This document shows, piece after piece, positions 1 through 6,517 of a stretch of DNA of 9,586 nt. Source of the stretch: Gemmatimonadaceae bacterium (GTDB lineage: Bacteria; Gemmatimonadota; Gemmatimonadetes; Gemmatimonadales; Gemmatimonadaceae). Within the stretch, counting starts at the first letter, position 1. Every line of letters begins with the position of its first letter. The notes beneath the pieces were generated by a model. It worked only from the letters and a program-made list of their open reading frames with translations, was not told the DNA's origin and searched no databases. The stretch lies in the NCBI GenBank assembly GCA_014379705.1, contig JACMLI010000755.1:1-9586 (forward strand), read 5' to 3'. The position numbers and the translations under genes were made by a program.

Positions 1-330
1 CAGTTCAACCTGGATTGGGTTGCTGAAGACATTGCCCTGGCTGGCGTCTCGCGGGACAACTGCCGGCTCTTCCTCGCCGGCCCACCGTTCCGCCAGGACC
101 GCGGCAACGTCAGCCCCGTCTTGACGTGGCTCAACCTGAACAGCAAAGCTCAGGTCGATGATCTACATCAGGCATGGTGTGAGACCGAGGCGATCCTGTT
201 GTCCGCTCCTGAATCGAAGCCCTGGGGTCTTCACGAGTTCACCGCCGCGGATCCCGACGGCAACCTGTTCCGTGTATTCTTCGACTTCGCGACGCCTGAG
301 CGCGAGCATGCCACCTCGACGGCGCCATGA
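1..330 (+). CDS. VOC/glyoxalase-fold protein, 3' part only
   Basis: The frame is open from the first base to TGA at 328-330 (109 residues), so the start lies upstream of the window. The visible part has the layout of the C-terminal half of a vicinal-oxygen-chelate (glyoxalase/bleomycin-resistance/dioxygenase) module: a strand around NCRLFLAG, a strand TWLNLN, a helix with VDDLHQAW, then KPWGLHEFTAADPDGNLFRVF. The last segment is the family hallmark, a Glu on the strand followed by D-P-D-G-N and an aromatic-rich final strand. Known members bind a divalent metal through His/Glu ligands and act as lyases, dioxygenases or drug-binding proteins. The substrate here cannot be told. The stop overlaps the next start (ATGA), so the two genes are probably translationally coupled. 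The family call is firm; a specific function is not supported. Confidence 0.8.
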   Translation, partial: QFNLDWVAEDIALAGVSRDNCRLFLAGPPFRQDRGNVSPVLTWLNLNSKAQVDDLHQAWCETEAILLSAPESKPWGLHEFTAADPDGNLFRVFFDFATPEREHATSTAP

Positions 331-1019
331 GCAAAGAGCGCAGGTACCAGGACCATGAAATCAAGCAGATCCTCGATCTGGCCATCGGCCAGGAAGACGG
401 TCTTGCACAGTCTCTCCCCGCGGTCGATGGGTTGACGCTGGTCGACCTGCAGGAGGTGGGGCGCGGGGTCGGGCTGCCCCCGGACCGTATCACGCAGGCC
501 GTCGCGGCATTTGAGGGGCGTGGAGAGCCCGTCCCTCGTGGCACTACGCTCGGATTGCCGACATCCCTCGGGAGAGTCGTGGCTCTTCCTCGTAGCCCAT
601 CGGACCGGGAATGGGAGCTGCTCATCGCCGAGTTGCGCACGACGTTTGGCGGGAAGGGAGAAGCGACCTCGCATGGTGGGCTTCGAGAGTGGTCGCACGG
701 AGCGCTGCACGCGTTTATCGAGCCCACTGAGACAGGCTACCGGTTGCGACTGGCGGATTCGAGCGGCGCGGTGGGCGGGATTGTTCTCGGTGGATTTTTC
801 CTCGCGTTCGCCCTCATGATCTTCGTGGTTCTCCTCGGCAAGGACGACCCGGGCTTCAGGTTTGCGGTTCCGGCATTCTTCTCGTTGATTGGTGGTAGCC
901 TGGTCACCGGCAGCGCGCTATCGCTTCCCAAGTGGGCTCGCGAACAGGAGCGGCGCATGGAGCACATCAGCAAGCATGCCGTGTCGCTTCTGGGCCTGCC
1001 CGGGCCACGGGACGCCTGA
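327..1019 (+). CDS. Two-TM membrane protein with N-terminal helical domain, function unknown
   Basis: 230 residues, starting at the ATG that overlaps the upstream TGA. There is no separate Shine-Dalgarno, which fits re-initiation after the VOC gene. Residues 1-60 form a helical segment (YQDHEIKQILDLAIGQ, then GLTLVDLQEVGRGVGLPPDRI). From memory this resembles an N-terminal module common in Gemmatimonadota proteins, where an 'EI..IL..A' helix is followed by a 'GLTL.EL.EI....GI.P' helix. Residues 75-145 look like an alpha/beta domain with a conserved-looking WELLIAELRTTF helix. Hydrophobic spans at about 148-170 and 179-200 should cross the membrane, leaving a basic C-terminal tail (REQERRMEH). 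No catalytic motif is visible. I do not recognise a function; a membrane-anchored sensor or regulatory role is only a guess. Confidence 0.8.
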   Translation: MSKERRYQDHEIKQILDLAIGQEDGLAQSLPAVDGLTLVDLQEVGRGVGLPPDRITQAVAAFEGRGEPVPRGTTLGLPTSLGRVVALPRSPSDREWELLIAELRTTFGGKGEATSHGGLREWSHGALHAFIEPTETGYRLRLADSSGAVGGIVLGGFFLAFALMIFVVLLGKDDPGFRFAVPAFFSLIGGSLVTGSALSLPKWAREQERRMEHISKHAVSLLGLPGPRDA

Positions 1020-1021
1020 AG

Positions 1022-1038
1022 CGAGCGTGATACGCTCG
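1022..1038 (+). terminator. Small hairpin just after a stop codon
   Basis: CGAGCGT (1022-1028), loop GAT, ACGCTCG (1032-1038): a perfect 7-bp stem beginning three bases after the stop of the membrane-protein gene. Only two T follow, so it is not a classical intrinsic terminator. It could be a weak terminator or an mRNA 3'-end stabiliser for the 1-1019 operon. Confidence 0.35.
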
Positions 1039-1328
1039 TTGCCTTCGCCCGCCAACGGGCTCGACCGTCCCGCCAGCCGGGCCTGCTGTCCAACCGTTGT
1101 GGTGCCGCGGGCCAGGCGTTCCTGCCGCGAAATCCCTAAAGAGGGCGCGCGCCAATGACGGCGGAGACTAATAGCGCCTTGCCGGGGCCGGTGCCGGGAG
1201 TCATGGTGGCGCGACCGGTGAGTCGGCCATACTTTCCAACGCATGTCGTGCTGCGCAACTCGCGCGTGCCGATGGCGCCAACACGGCCAGGAGGTCGTGC
1301 CGACGCTCACGGTTGACCAGTTCGGCGG

Positions 1329-1338
1329 GGGAGGCGGG
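1329..1338 (+). promoter_or_regulatory. Ribosome binding site deciding the kinase start
   Basis: GGGAGGCGGG lies 6-10 bases upstream of the ATG at 1345. The longer in-frame ATG at 1243 has no purine-rich site in front of it, and the 34 residues it would add (Cys/Arg/Gly-rich, with a GGGGG run encoded by this same G-rich site) do not resemble a folded domain. Confidence 0.6.
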
Positions 1339-1344
1339 TACGGC

Positions 1345-3249
1345 ATGCATCACGAGTTCAGCCAATCGATCCTCGACACGATGACGTCCCACAACGCCGT
1401 GGTGGACGAGGACGGGCGCATCGTACTCGTCAACAAGGCGTGGACCGAATTCGCGGCCTCCAACGGCAATCCAGGGGTGGCTCTCACCGGCGTTGGCGCG
1501 AACTACCTGGATGTGGCGAGACGGGCCACCGGTCCCTTCGCGGAAGAAGGAGAAGCCGCGTACCTCGGTATCAGGTCCGTGCTGGACGGCTCGCTGCCGC
1601 AGTTCACCCTGGAATATCCATGCCCATCGCCCACACAACCGCGATGGTTTCTGCTGACCGTGTCTCCCCTTGCAGGAACGCCGGCCAAGGCCCTGCTCTC
1701 GCATGTCGATATCACCGAGCAGAAGACAGCCCAGGATGACCAGGCGAGGCTGGCGGCCATCATCGAGTGCTCCGACGACGCGATCGTGAGCATCACGCTG
1801 GACGGCATCATCGTGACGTGGAACCACGGGGCCGAGCGGCTGTACGGCTACTCCACCGAGGAAATGCTCGGACAGTCCGTCTCCGTACTCTTCACGCCCG
1901 AGCACTACGATGAGTACCAGCACATCATGCGAACGGTGAAGAAGGGGCAGCAGATTCCCGCCCACGATACGAAACGATTGCGGAAGGACGGGAAGTCGAT
2001 TGACGTCTCTGTCAGTATTTCTCCCGTCCTGATTCGAAAGGGTGAGGTCATTGGCGCGTCCAAGATCGCTCACGACATCACCCGGGTAAAACTCCTGGAA
2101 GAGCAGTTCAGGCAAGCCCAGAAGATGGAGGCAGTTGGCACGCTGGCCGGGGGTGTGGCCCATGACTTCAACAACTTGCTGACCATCATCAACGCCTACA
2201 GCGAACTGCTCATGGAGGAGCTTCCCGACGGCGACCCCATGCGGGAGCTTTTGATCGAGATCCACAAGGCCGGGGAGAGGGCCGGGAACCTCACGCGGCA
2301 GCTCCTGGCGTTCAGCCGCAAGCAGATACTCTTGCCGAGGGTGCTGGACCTCGGCGCCATCGTGACCGACACGACCACGATGCTTCGCCGCGTGATCGGC
2401 GAGGACATTGTCCTGTCGACGGTGCTTGATCCTGCCGCGAGGCCGGTCAAGGTCGATCCCGGCCAGATCCAGCAGATCCTGATGAATCTTGCAGTGAACG
2501 CCAGGGACGCGATGCCACAGGGGGGGCGGCTCACCATCGAAACCCGCCACGTGACCATCGATGAAGAGTATCATCAAACGCATCTCGAGACGAAGCCCGG
2601 CCACTACTCGATGATTGTCGTGACGGATACCGGAACGGGCATGGACGACGCAACGAAGGCCCGCATCTTCGAGCCGTTCTTCACCACGAAAGGCGAGGGC
2701 AAGGGAACGGGACTGGGGATGGCGGTCGTCCACGGCGTCGTCAGGCAGAGCGGTGGGATGATCGAAGTCTACAGCGAGGTGGACAAGGGAACCGCCTTCA
2801 AGCTCTACTTTCCGGTTGCCGGCGTGTTGGCCAGCTCGGTGGCACCGGCAGCCCCCGGTTCCCAGAAAATGGCCAGGGGAACCGAGACGATCCTGCTGGT
2901 CGAAGACGATGATGCTGTGCGCGCCTTGTCCCGACACGTCCTGCACTCCTGCGGCTACACGGTGCTGGAAGCGAGCAACGGAAAGGAGGCGATCACGGTT
3001 GCGGAAGGCCACGCCGAGGCGATTCACCTGATGGTGACCGACGTGGTGATGCCTTTCCTTGGCGGTCGCCAGCTCGCAGAACGGCTGGAAGGGACGCGCC
3101 CCGGTTTGAAGGCCCTGTTCCTGTCGGGCTACACGGACGACGCCGTCGTTCGGCACGGCATCCTCCAGGCCGAAGTGGCCTTCCTGCAGAAGCCGTTCTC
3201 CCCGACGGCCCTTGCCCAGAAGGTGCGGGACGTGCTGGATAGGAAGTGA
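1345..3249 (+). CDS. Hybrid sensor histidine kinase, PAS-PAS-HisKA-HATPase-REC
   Basis: 634 residues from ATG 1345, chosen for its Shine-Dalgarno; an in-frame ATG at 1243 would add 34 unlikely residues. Two PAS-type sensor modules lie at about 5-125 and 137-247, ending DITEQK and DITRVK. The dimerisation/phosphoacceptor helix follows, with the H-box AGGVAHDFNNLLT and phosphorylatable His273. The ATPase domain shows the N-box (NLAVNARDAM, Asn381 and Asn385), G1 box DTGTGMD from 428, F-box EPFFTT and G2 box GKGTGLG 452-458. A C-terminal receiver (about 514-632) has acidic pocket EDDD at 520-523, phosphoacceptor Asp566 in VTDVVMP and Lys616 in QKPF. All catalytic residues are present, so kinase and receiver should work. 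There is no signal peptide or TM segment, so it senses in the cytoplasm, perhaps a small ligand or redox state. No partner response regulator or Hpt protein is in the window. Confidence 0.93.
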   Translation: MHHEFSQSILDTMTSHNAVVDEDGRIVLVNKAWTEFAASNGNPGVALTGVGANYLDVARRATGPFAEEGEAAYLGIRSVLDGSLPQFTLEYPCPSPTQPRWFLLTVSPLAGTPAKALLSHVDITEQKTAQDDQARLAAIIECSDDAIVSITLDGIIVTWNHGAERLYGYSTEEMLGQSVSVLFTPEHYDEYQHIMRTVKKGQQIPAHDTKRLRKDGKSIDVSVSISPVLIRKGEVIGASKIAHDITRVKLLEEQFRQAQKMEAVGTLAGGVAHDFNNLLTIINAYSELLMEELPDGDPMRELLIEIHKAGERAGNLTRQLLAFSRKQILLPRVLDLGAIVTDTTTMLRRVIGEDIVLSTVLDPAARPVKVDPGQIQQILMNLAVNARDAMPQGGRLTIETRHVTIDEEYHQTHLETKPGHYSMIVVTDTGTGMDDATKARIFEPFFTTKGEGKGTGLGMAVVHGVVRQSGGMIEVYSEVDKGTAFKLYFPVAGVLASSVAPAAPGSQKMARGTETILLVEDDDAVRALSRHVLHSCGYTVLEASNGKEAITVAEGHAEAIHLMVTDVVMPFLGGRQLAERLEGTRPGLKALFLSGYTDDAVVRHGILQAEVAFLQKPFSPTALAQKVRDVLDRK

Positions 3250-3263
3250 CACACGGCCGTGCA

Positions 3264-3314
3264 CGCCCTGGTTGCCGGGCCAGGCGCCGCACCTGACCGG
3301 CGGGGCCTGCCCCG
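3264..3314. terminator. Pair of GC hairpins between convergent genes
   Basis: The gap between the kinase stop (3249) and the convergent acetyltransferase stop (3321) carries two stem-loops. The first is CGCCCTGG (3264-3271) pairing with CCAGGCG (3280-3286) around one bulged C. The second is CGGGG (3301-3305), loop CCTG, CCCCG (3310-3314). Neither has a U-tract. Their place between two convergent genes suggests bidirectional termination, but in GC-rich DNA such stems also occur by chance. Confidence 0.4.
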
Positions 3315-3320
3315 TGATCC

Positions 3321-3830
3321 TTACCGCATCTCGTCGTTGAGTTCACGCGTCATCTCGACCATCGTGCGACGAAATCCCATGCTGGCGAACAGCTGTTGCG
3401 CCATGTCGTTGCGCTCGGCGGTCTCCAGCACCACGCGTGGGGCCCCGCGCTTGGCCAGTGCCGTGAGGGTCTCCGCCAGGAGCAGGCGGCCCACACCACG
3501 GCGGCGGTACTGCCGATCGACGACGATGTCGTGGAGCACACCAGCAGGTCCGCGCAACGACATGTAGTCGTAGCCTTCGACGGCGGCGTAGGAATAGCCG
3601 ATCACGTCGCCGTGGTCGTCGGCAACAAAGAGGATGACATTCGGATCCTCGAGTTGCCCAACCATGAAGGCCGCGTAGTCCGCGGGCGTCCGGTTCCGTG
3701 TCGGGAGGAAGCGGAGCTTGTCGAAGTCGTGATGCGCTTCGACCAGCTGCGCGCCGAGCCGGCCGAGTCGGGGCAGGTCGGCACTCGTGGCGTTGCGGAC
3801 AATGGCGGTGGTACGGTTGGCGTCGGGCAT
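3321..3830 (-). CDS. GNAT-family N-acetyltransferase
   Basis: 169 residues from the ATG at 3830. An in-frame ATG at 3896 would add 22 Arg/Thr-rich residues outside the fold and has no ribosome site. The fold is read as follows: strand 1 and helix 1 IVRNATSADLPRLGRLGAQL (10-29); strand 4 with VILFVADDHGDVIGYSYA (65-82); motif A with strand LHDIVVDRQYRRRGVG (99-114), containing the R/Q-x-x-G-x-G acetyl-CoA pyrophosphate loop R109-R-R-G-V-G114 and the following helix RLLLAETLTALAKRG; motif B with NDMAQQLFASMGFRRT (141-156). The ending MGFRRTMVEMTREL is typical of small-molecule acetyltransferases, including aminoglycoside AAC(6')-like relatives, but the acceptor cannot be inferred. It is divergent from the lipoprotein at 3945, with 114 bp for two promoters, and convergent with the kinase. 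Confidence 0.9.
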   Translation of the reverse strand: MPDANRTTAIVRNATSADLPRLGRLGAQLVEAHHDFDKLRFLPTRNRTPADYAAFMVGQLEDPNVILFVADDHGDVIGYSYAAVEGYDYMSLRGPAGVLHDIVVDRQYRRRGVGRLLLAETLTALAKRGAPRVVLETAERNDMAQQLFASMGFRRTMVEMTRELNDEMR

Positions 3831-3944
3831 GTCGTGTCTCGTTGGGCGGCTTCGTGCAAGATAGGGGCGTGTCTCAGTCTGGGGGGCGCGAAGCATGGCA
3901 GGGTGGAGTGCCTCCCGGACGCTCCCGATCGTCTACGTCACAGC

Positions 3945-4916
3945 ATGACCCGATCCTGCGCCGCAGCCCTCCTCACCATCTCTGCCATCGCCTGTGGCGG
4001 GGAGTCCAACGGCATGCCCCGGGAATGGGGCCCCCTTGCCCTCGGTGAGAGTGAGCGCTGCCCCGCCGTCGCGGGGCGGTACTTCGAGGAGTCGTCGCCG
4101 GTCGCATGGGCACTCGCCAGCGCGCACGTCACGCAGGGTCCGGATCACGAGCCCGCCGCATTTGAACTCGCCGGCGACGCCGACTCCGCGCTGCACCTCA
4201 CAGTGGTCGACGTCCAGGGCGTGCGTGACTCGGCGCGCCTGACGAAGGGGACTCCATACAGCGGCGATTACCATTGCGACGACGGTTGGCTTCACGCCAA
4301 TCACCGCCACATTCCCGATCAGTGGGACGACGCGGTCGACGCCCCGGGCTTCGTGGTCCGGCGTCGCGCATTACGTATCGCGCCCGGGGCTCATGGGGCC
4401 CTGGTCGGCCGACTGGATGGCACTGACTACGACGAGTTCACCATCTGGTGCGGAGACGGCTGCAAGGGAATCCCGCTCCCATGGACCTTTCGCACGCGAT
4501 CGTCGTGGAGCGCTGTCGATCGCTGGGATCCCGCGCGCGCGCGAAAGCCCGTGCAGGCGGCAACGAGCGTGAGCAACGAAGGGGACCGGTCGAGGAACGA
4601 GGCACTGCTCAGAGAGGAGCAACTCCTCGAGCACGGACCGCTGGTTGCCGGTCAGGGTGACGCCCGCCAGCGCGCCCTCGCGGCGCTCCCGCCGGGCATG
4701 CTGCTCAAGGCCGTGAGCCCGCGCGACAGTGGCTGGCACCTGAGCGTCGAGTTCCCGGAGCTGCCGGTGCTCGAACGGTTCATGGTGGGCCTCTCGCAAT
4801 CCGGTCCCGTGGCGGAGGTCAGGATCCTGCCGCACTACCGGGCGAAGACGACGCAGGGCCAGTGGGTCGATGTCGTCTACGTGCGGTATGCGCCTGCAGG
4901 GCGTACGACGCCCTGA
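3945..4916 (+). CDS. Putative lipoprotein, function unknown
   Basis: 323 residues from ATG 3945; the frame stays open upstream to 3396 but there overlaps the antisense acetyltransferase. The N-terminus MTRSCAAALLTISAIACGG reads as a lipoprotein signal with Cys17 as the lipid site. The -3 Ala is less usual than Leu, so secretion is likely but lipidation less certain. No Shine-Dalgarno is visible. The body (30-190) has Cys pairs in YHCDDGW and WCGDGCKG (from residue 168) and many aromatics. The last 100 residues start with a charged helix (RNEALLREEQLLEHG), then LPPGMLLKAVSPRDSGWHL and an ending rich in strands. That tail vaguely recalls the PilN/GspL-type alpha-beta fold, but too weakly for a call. 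I do not recognise the family. Export makes the inner-membrane outer face or periplasm the likely location. Confidence 0.78.
   Translation: MTRSCAAALLTISAIACGGESNGMPREWGPLALGESERCPAVAGRYFEESSPVAWALASAHVTQGPDHEPAAFELAGDADSALHLTVVDVQGVRDSARLTKGTPYSGDYHCDDGWLHANHRHIPDQWDDAVDAPGFVVRRRALRIAPGAHGALVGRLDGTDYDEFTIWCGDGCKGIPLPWTFRTRSSWSAVDRWDPARARKPVQAATSVSNEGDRSRNEALLREEQLLEHGPLVAGQGDARQRALAALPPGMLLKAVSPRDSGWHLSVEFPELPVLERFMVGLSQSGPVAEVRILPHYRAKTTQGQWVDVVYVRYAPAGRTTP
4897..4915. terminator. Perfect hairpin over a stop codon between convergent genes
   Basis: CAGGGCGT (4897-4904), loop ACG, ACGCCCTG (4908-4915): an 8-bp perfect stem that includes the last codons of the lipoprotein gene and two bases of its TGA. 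The convergent gene ends at 4929, so this single symmetrical element could stop transcription from both sides. It lacks a U-tract. Confidence 0.5.
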
Positions 4917-4928
4917 GGACCAGCAGCG

Positions 4929-5636
4929 CTACTTGCCCTTCTTCTTGAGCTCACCAAAGGGCCCCTGCAGGGAGCCGTCGTCGTTGATGTCGAGCTCCAT
5001 CGTGCCTTCCTCGCCGATCAGCGTGAGGTAGAGCTTCCCGTCGCCCAGCCAGCACTCCCCGGCTTGTGTGTCGCCCATGAGCGCCAAGGTGACCTTGCCG
5101 GCGCGGAACGTCATCTGCATGGGCATCGTCCCATCCCCGGCGTACCGCCCCTCGATCTTCCCGGCACAGCTGACGAGTCCAGGGCGCGGCGGCTGGCCGG
5201 CCTTTGCCACGTCCTTCGGGGGCGCCTCGCTCACGAAGCGGATCTGGTCGGTCTTCGCCCACGCCATCAGGTTGCCGGGAAGCGCCACCTGGTACTCCAT
5301 GCCCAGGCCCTGGAGGATGCGGCTGTCGATCCACTGGCCCTCGTAGTGCACCTTCACCCGGTCATCCACCTCGTAGATCCCGTTGGCGCGATCATACGCG
5401 TTGGGCTTTCCGCGTCGACGCAGCTCGGTCGGGTAGCGCTTGGTAACCTCGGGCCCGTTGACGACCTTCACCGTGAAGACGTGCGCATCCCGCGCCTTCA
5501 CGATCGCCAGCACCCACCCCTGTCCGGTGGCAACGGTCACGGAGTCCCCGGGCTTCAGGTCGATCCCTCCTTGTGCCTTCGCGTCGAGCGGGAGGGCGAG
5601 GAGTGTCGCAAGGAGACAGAGGCGAGTCGCGGACAT
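4929..5636 (-). CDS. Secreted protein with two Tudor/SH3-like repeats
   Basis: 235 residues from ATG 5636. The start is set by GAGGTG (reverse complement of 5644-5649) seven bases upstream and by the signal peptide that follows, MSATRLCLLATLLALPLDAKA, with cleavage expected after AKA (residue 21). The frame is open far upstream but runs into a pseudogene region. Two beta-rich units follow: 26-75 (PGDSVTVATGQGWVLAIVKA, ending YPTELRR) and 86-137 (VDDRVKVHYEGQWIDSRIL, ending WAKTDQIRFV). Both follow the pattern 'D-V-V, W, A/S-x-I, Y-x-V, W/Y, x-I/L-R' of Tudor, agenet or SH3-like barrels. After a Pro-rich linker, residues 157-235 form a second beta domain with Cys157 and Cys195, which may be a disulfide, and a lysine-rich end. 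Exported; probably a binding protein. No enzyme motif was seen. Confidence 0.82.
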   Translation of the reverse strand: MSATRLCLLATLLALPLDAKAQGGIDLKPGDSVTVATGQGWVLAIVKARDAHVFTVKVVNGPEVTKRYPTELRRRGKPNAYDRANGIYEVDDRVKVHYEGQWIDSRILQGLGMEYQVALPGNLMAWAKTDQIRFVSEAPPKDVAKAGQPPRPGLVSCAGKIEGRYAGDGTMPMQMTFRAGKVTLALMGDTQAGECWLGDGKLYLTLIGEEGTMELDINDDGSLQGPFGELKKKGK

Positions 5637-5771
5637 GCGTGGGCACCTCGAGAGAGGGCAACGGCGGGCTGCAGAACCCCTCCAGTATCCGGCCCCTCGG
5701 GTCAGGGGGCAAGGATGGGAGTCTGTCATCGCGTTGCGGCGATCTGGCTGCTGCGAGCGGCGCGCGATAGG

Positions 5772-5831
5772 ATGGATGGCTACGAAGCCCTGTATCGTGA
5801 GTTCGACTCGCCATTGATGCGGCAGGTCCGG
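5772..5831 (+). pseudogene. Possible N-terminal stub of a class I SAM methyltransferase
   Basis: An ATG opens MDGYEALYREFDSPLMRQVR, twenty residues that closely recall the start of a group of class I SAM-dependent methyltransferases, where a 'Y..-F/Y-DSPL-M/A-R-x-[VIL]-R' opening leads into 'EAYGEDIGQ..W'. Here the likeness ends at CGG (5829-5831), and a stop follows at 5877-5879. No SAM-binding glycine motif is present anywhere downstream. If the likeness is real, the gene has lost more than 90% of its length. The call rests on memory of the family and on a short match. Confidence 0.35.
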
Positions 5832-5838
5832 TGCCGCG

Positions 5839-5865
5839 GAGGTGCAACGCCAGGAGGCGTACCTC
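5839..5865. repeat. Stem-loop, 10 bp with a 3-nt bulge
   Basis: GAGGT (5839-5843), bulge GCA, ACGCC (5847-5851), loop AGGA, GGCGT (5856-5860), ACCTC (5861-5865). The two 5-bp halves stack directly on the right side, giving ten pairs. It sits just past the point where the methyltransferase likeness ends. It may be an old terminator, the end of a lost mobile element, or a structured RNA; nothing in the sequence decides. Confidence 0.4.
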
Positions 5866-5959
5866 GAAGCGGTCGTTGAACTGTCGCGGAGGGAAGCCGT
5901 GTCGCGACTGATGTGCCTCACTGAGGTTCCGTAGCCTGAGTTTCGCTGAATCAATCGCT

Positions 5960-6396
5960 CTACCTGTACGGGCGGGCCCGAACGACGAGAGCCAGCGGCA
6001 CCTCGCGCAGTCCCGTCCACCGTCGGACGCCGGCGGGATCGCGAATGAGGAGCTGGCTCGAGATGCCACCGTCGAGCATCACGGCGTCGCGCGCGCCGAG
6101 CGCGCCCATCACGGCGGCCATTTCCGGCGTGGTGAGGCCGAAGGGGACGAAGTCGAGCGCGCCCCCCGGCGCCATCGAAGCGGGTGAGGGCGATGAGCAC
6201 CTGCCCCCCGTCGTGCCTAACGCGGCAGCCTCCGGCCATGAAGGCCATGCACGTGCTGTCCATCCCCACCTCCGCCAAGGTCCACTCGTATCGGGTTCAG
6301 CCAGCCAAAGCTGCCCGGCCCGTCTTCGCTGCCACGATATTGCGAAACGTCGGTGGTGGCCACCCAGCCCGTCCTGTTCGGGCCGTACCGTCCATC
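5960..6396 (-). pseudogene. Frameshifted phosphodiester glycosidase (NAGPA-type) remnant
   Basis: The minus strand reads as one protein broken over three frames. Segment 1 (6396-6295) gives RYGPNRTGWVATTD and SQYRGSEDGPGSFGWLN. One extra base near 6294 leads to segment 2 (6293 to about 6165), RYEWTLAEVGMDSTCMAFMAGG then DGGQVLIALTRFDG. One extra base in the C-run at 6162-6167 leads to segment 3 (about 6166-5960), LDFVPFGLTTPEMAAVM, GARDAVMLDGGISSQLLI, and ends PLALVVRARPYR-stop. The pattern 'T-x-E-M-A..M..LGA..A-V-x-L-D-G-G-x-S-S' (DGG at 6065-6073) marks the C-terminal part of the phosphodiester glycosidase domain, whose best-known member is the human enzyme uncovering mannose-6-phosphate. 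No start survives: 5' of 6396 the reading is uncertain and the next gene begins at 6518. Sequencing error is possible, but two or more shifts and a missing 5' end favour decay. Confidence 0.7.
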
Positions 6397-6517
6397 ACCG
6401 CGTCACACGTCAGGGTGGTCCGCCAGGACGCGTCAGCACCGTCCGGGGCGTCATGCAAAGCGGCCGGGGCTACGACTATGCCCGTCGCTCCGGCCTCATC
6501 CTCGATCCCTTCTCGAT
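6397..6517. other. Short gap, possibly the decayed 5' part of the glycosidase
   Basis: The minus strand is open here in one frame, with DGADASWRTTLTCDAVMDG, which could join the pseudogene at 6396 by one more one-base shift. The plus strand ends a different frame with SGLILDPFSI-stop at 6521. Neither reading has a recognisable motif. The promoter of the 6518 gene must be here, but none is clear. Confidence 0.3.

Larger units (their letters stand above)
1020..1344. other. Intergenic gap before the kinase, with a doubtful 53-codon ORF
   Basis: 325 bp without a convincing gene. It holds the hairpin at 1022-1038 and an ATG ORF at 1155-1316 (53 residues, begins MTAETNSALPGPVPG) preceded by AAAGAGGG at about 1138-1145. 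The ORF is rich in Pro/Arg/Val, has no recognisable motif and ends 28 bp before the preferred kinase start. It could be a leader peptide or chance. The promoter of the kinase should lie here, but I see no clear -35/-10 pair. Confidence 0.4.
5637..5959. other. Gene-poor stretch with a stem-loop and a possible gene stub
   Basis: 323 bp between the start of the secreted repeat protein and the end of the glycosidase pseudogene. It must hold the promoter of the minus-strand gene starting at 5636. Frames on both strands give short protein-like pieces but no complete gene. A possible methyltransferase stub (5772-5831) and a strong hairpin (5839-5865) are listed separately. The stretch from 5835 to 5935 reads on the plus strand as QRQEAYLEAVVELSRREA and ends at a TAG; it may be another remnant or chance. 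Confidence 0.5.

Noticed and set aside
1201..3264. 687-codon open frame antisense to the whole kinase gene
   Set aside because: It is the expected shadow of high-GC codons on the other strand. The product is His/Arg/Gly-rich with no domain pattern, whereas the plus strand encodes every kinase motif.
3396..3944. Upstream extension of the lipoprotein to 506 residues
   Set aside because: It runs antisense through the acetyltransferase, and the ATG at 3945 begins a signal peptide.
5720..5960. Integron attC-like or IS-end reading of the hairpin region
   Set aside because: No RYYYAAC/GTTRRRY core pair, no terminal inverted repeats with a target duplication, and no transposase or integrase motif in any frame.
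5637..6278. N-terminal extension of the secreted repeat protein to 449 residues
   Set aside because: The extension reads through the glycosidase remnant and then Arg/Ser-rich noise. A ribosome site plus a clear signal peptide mark the start at 5636.
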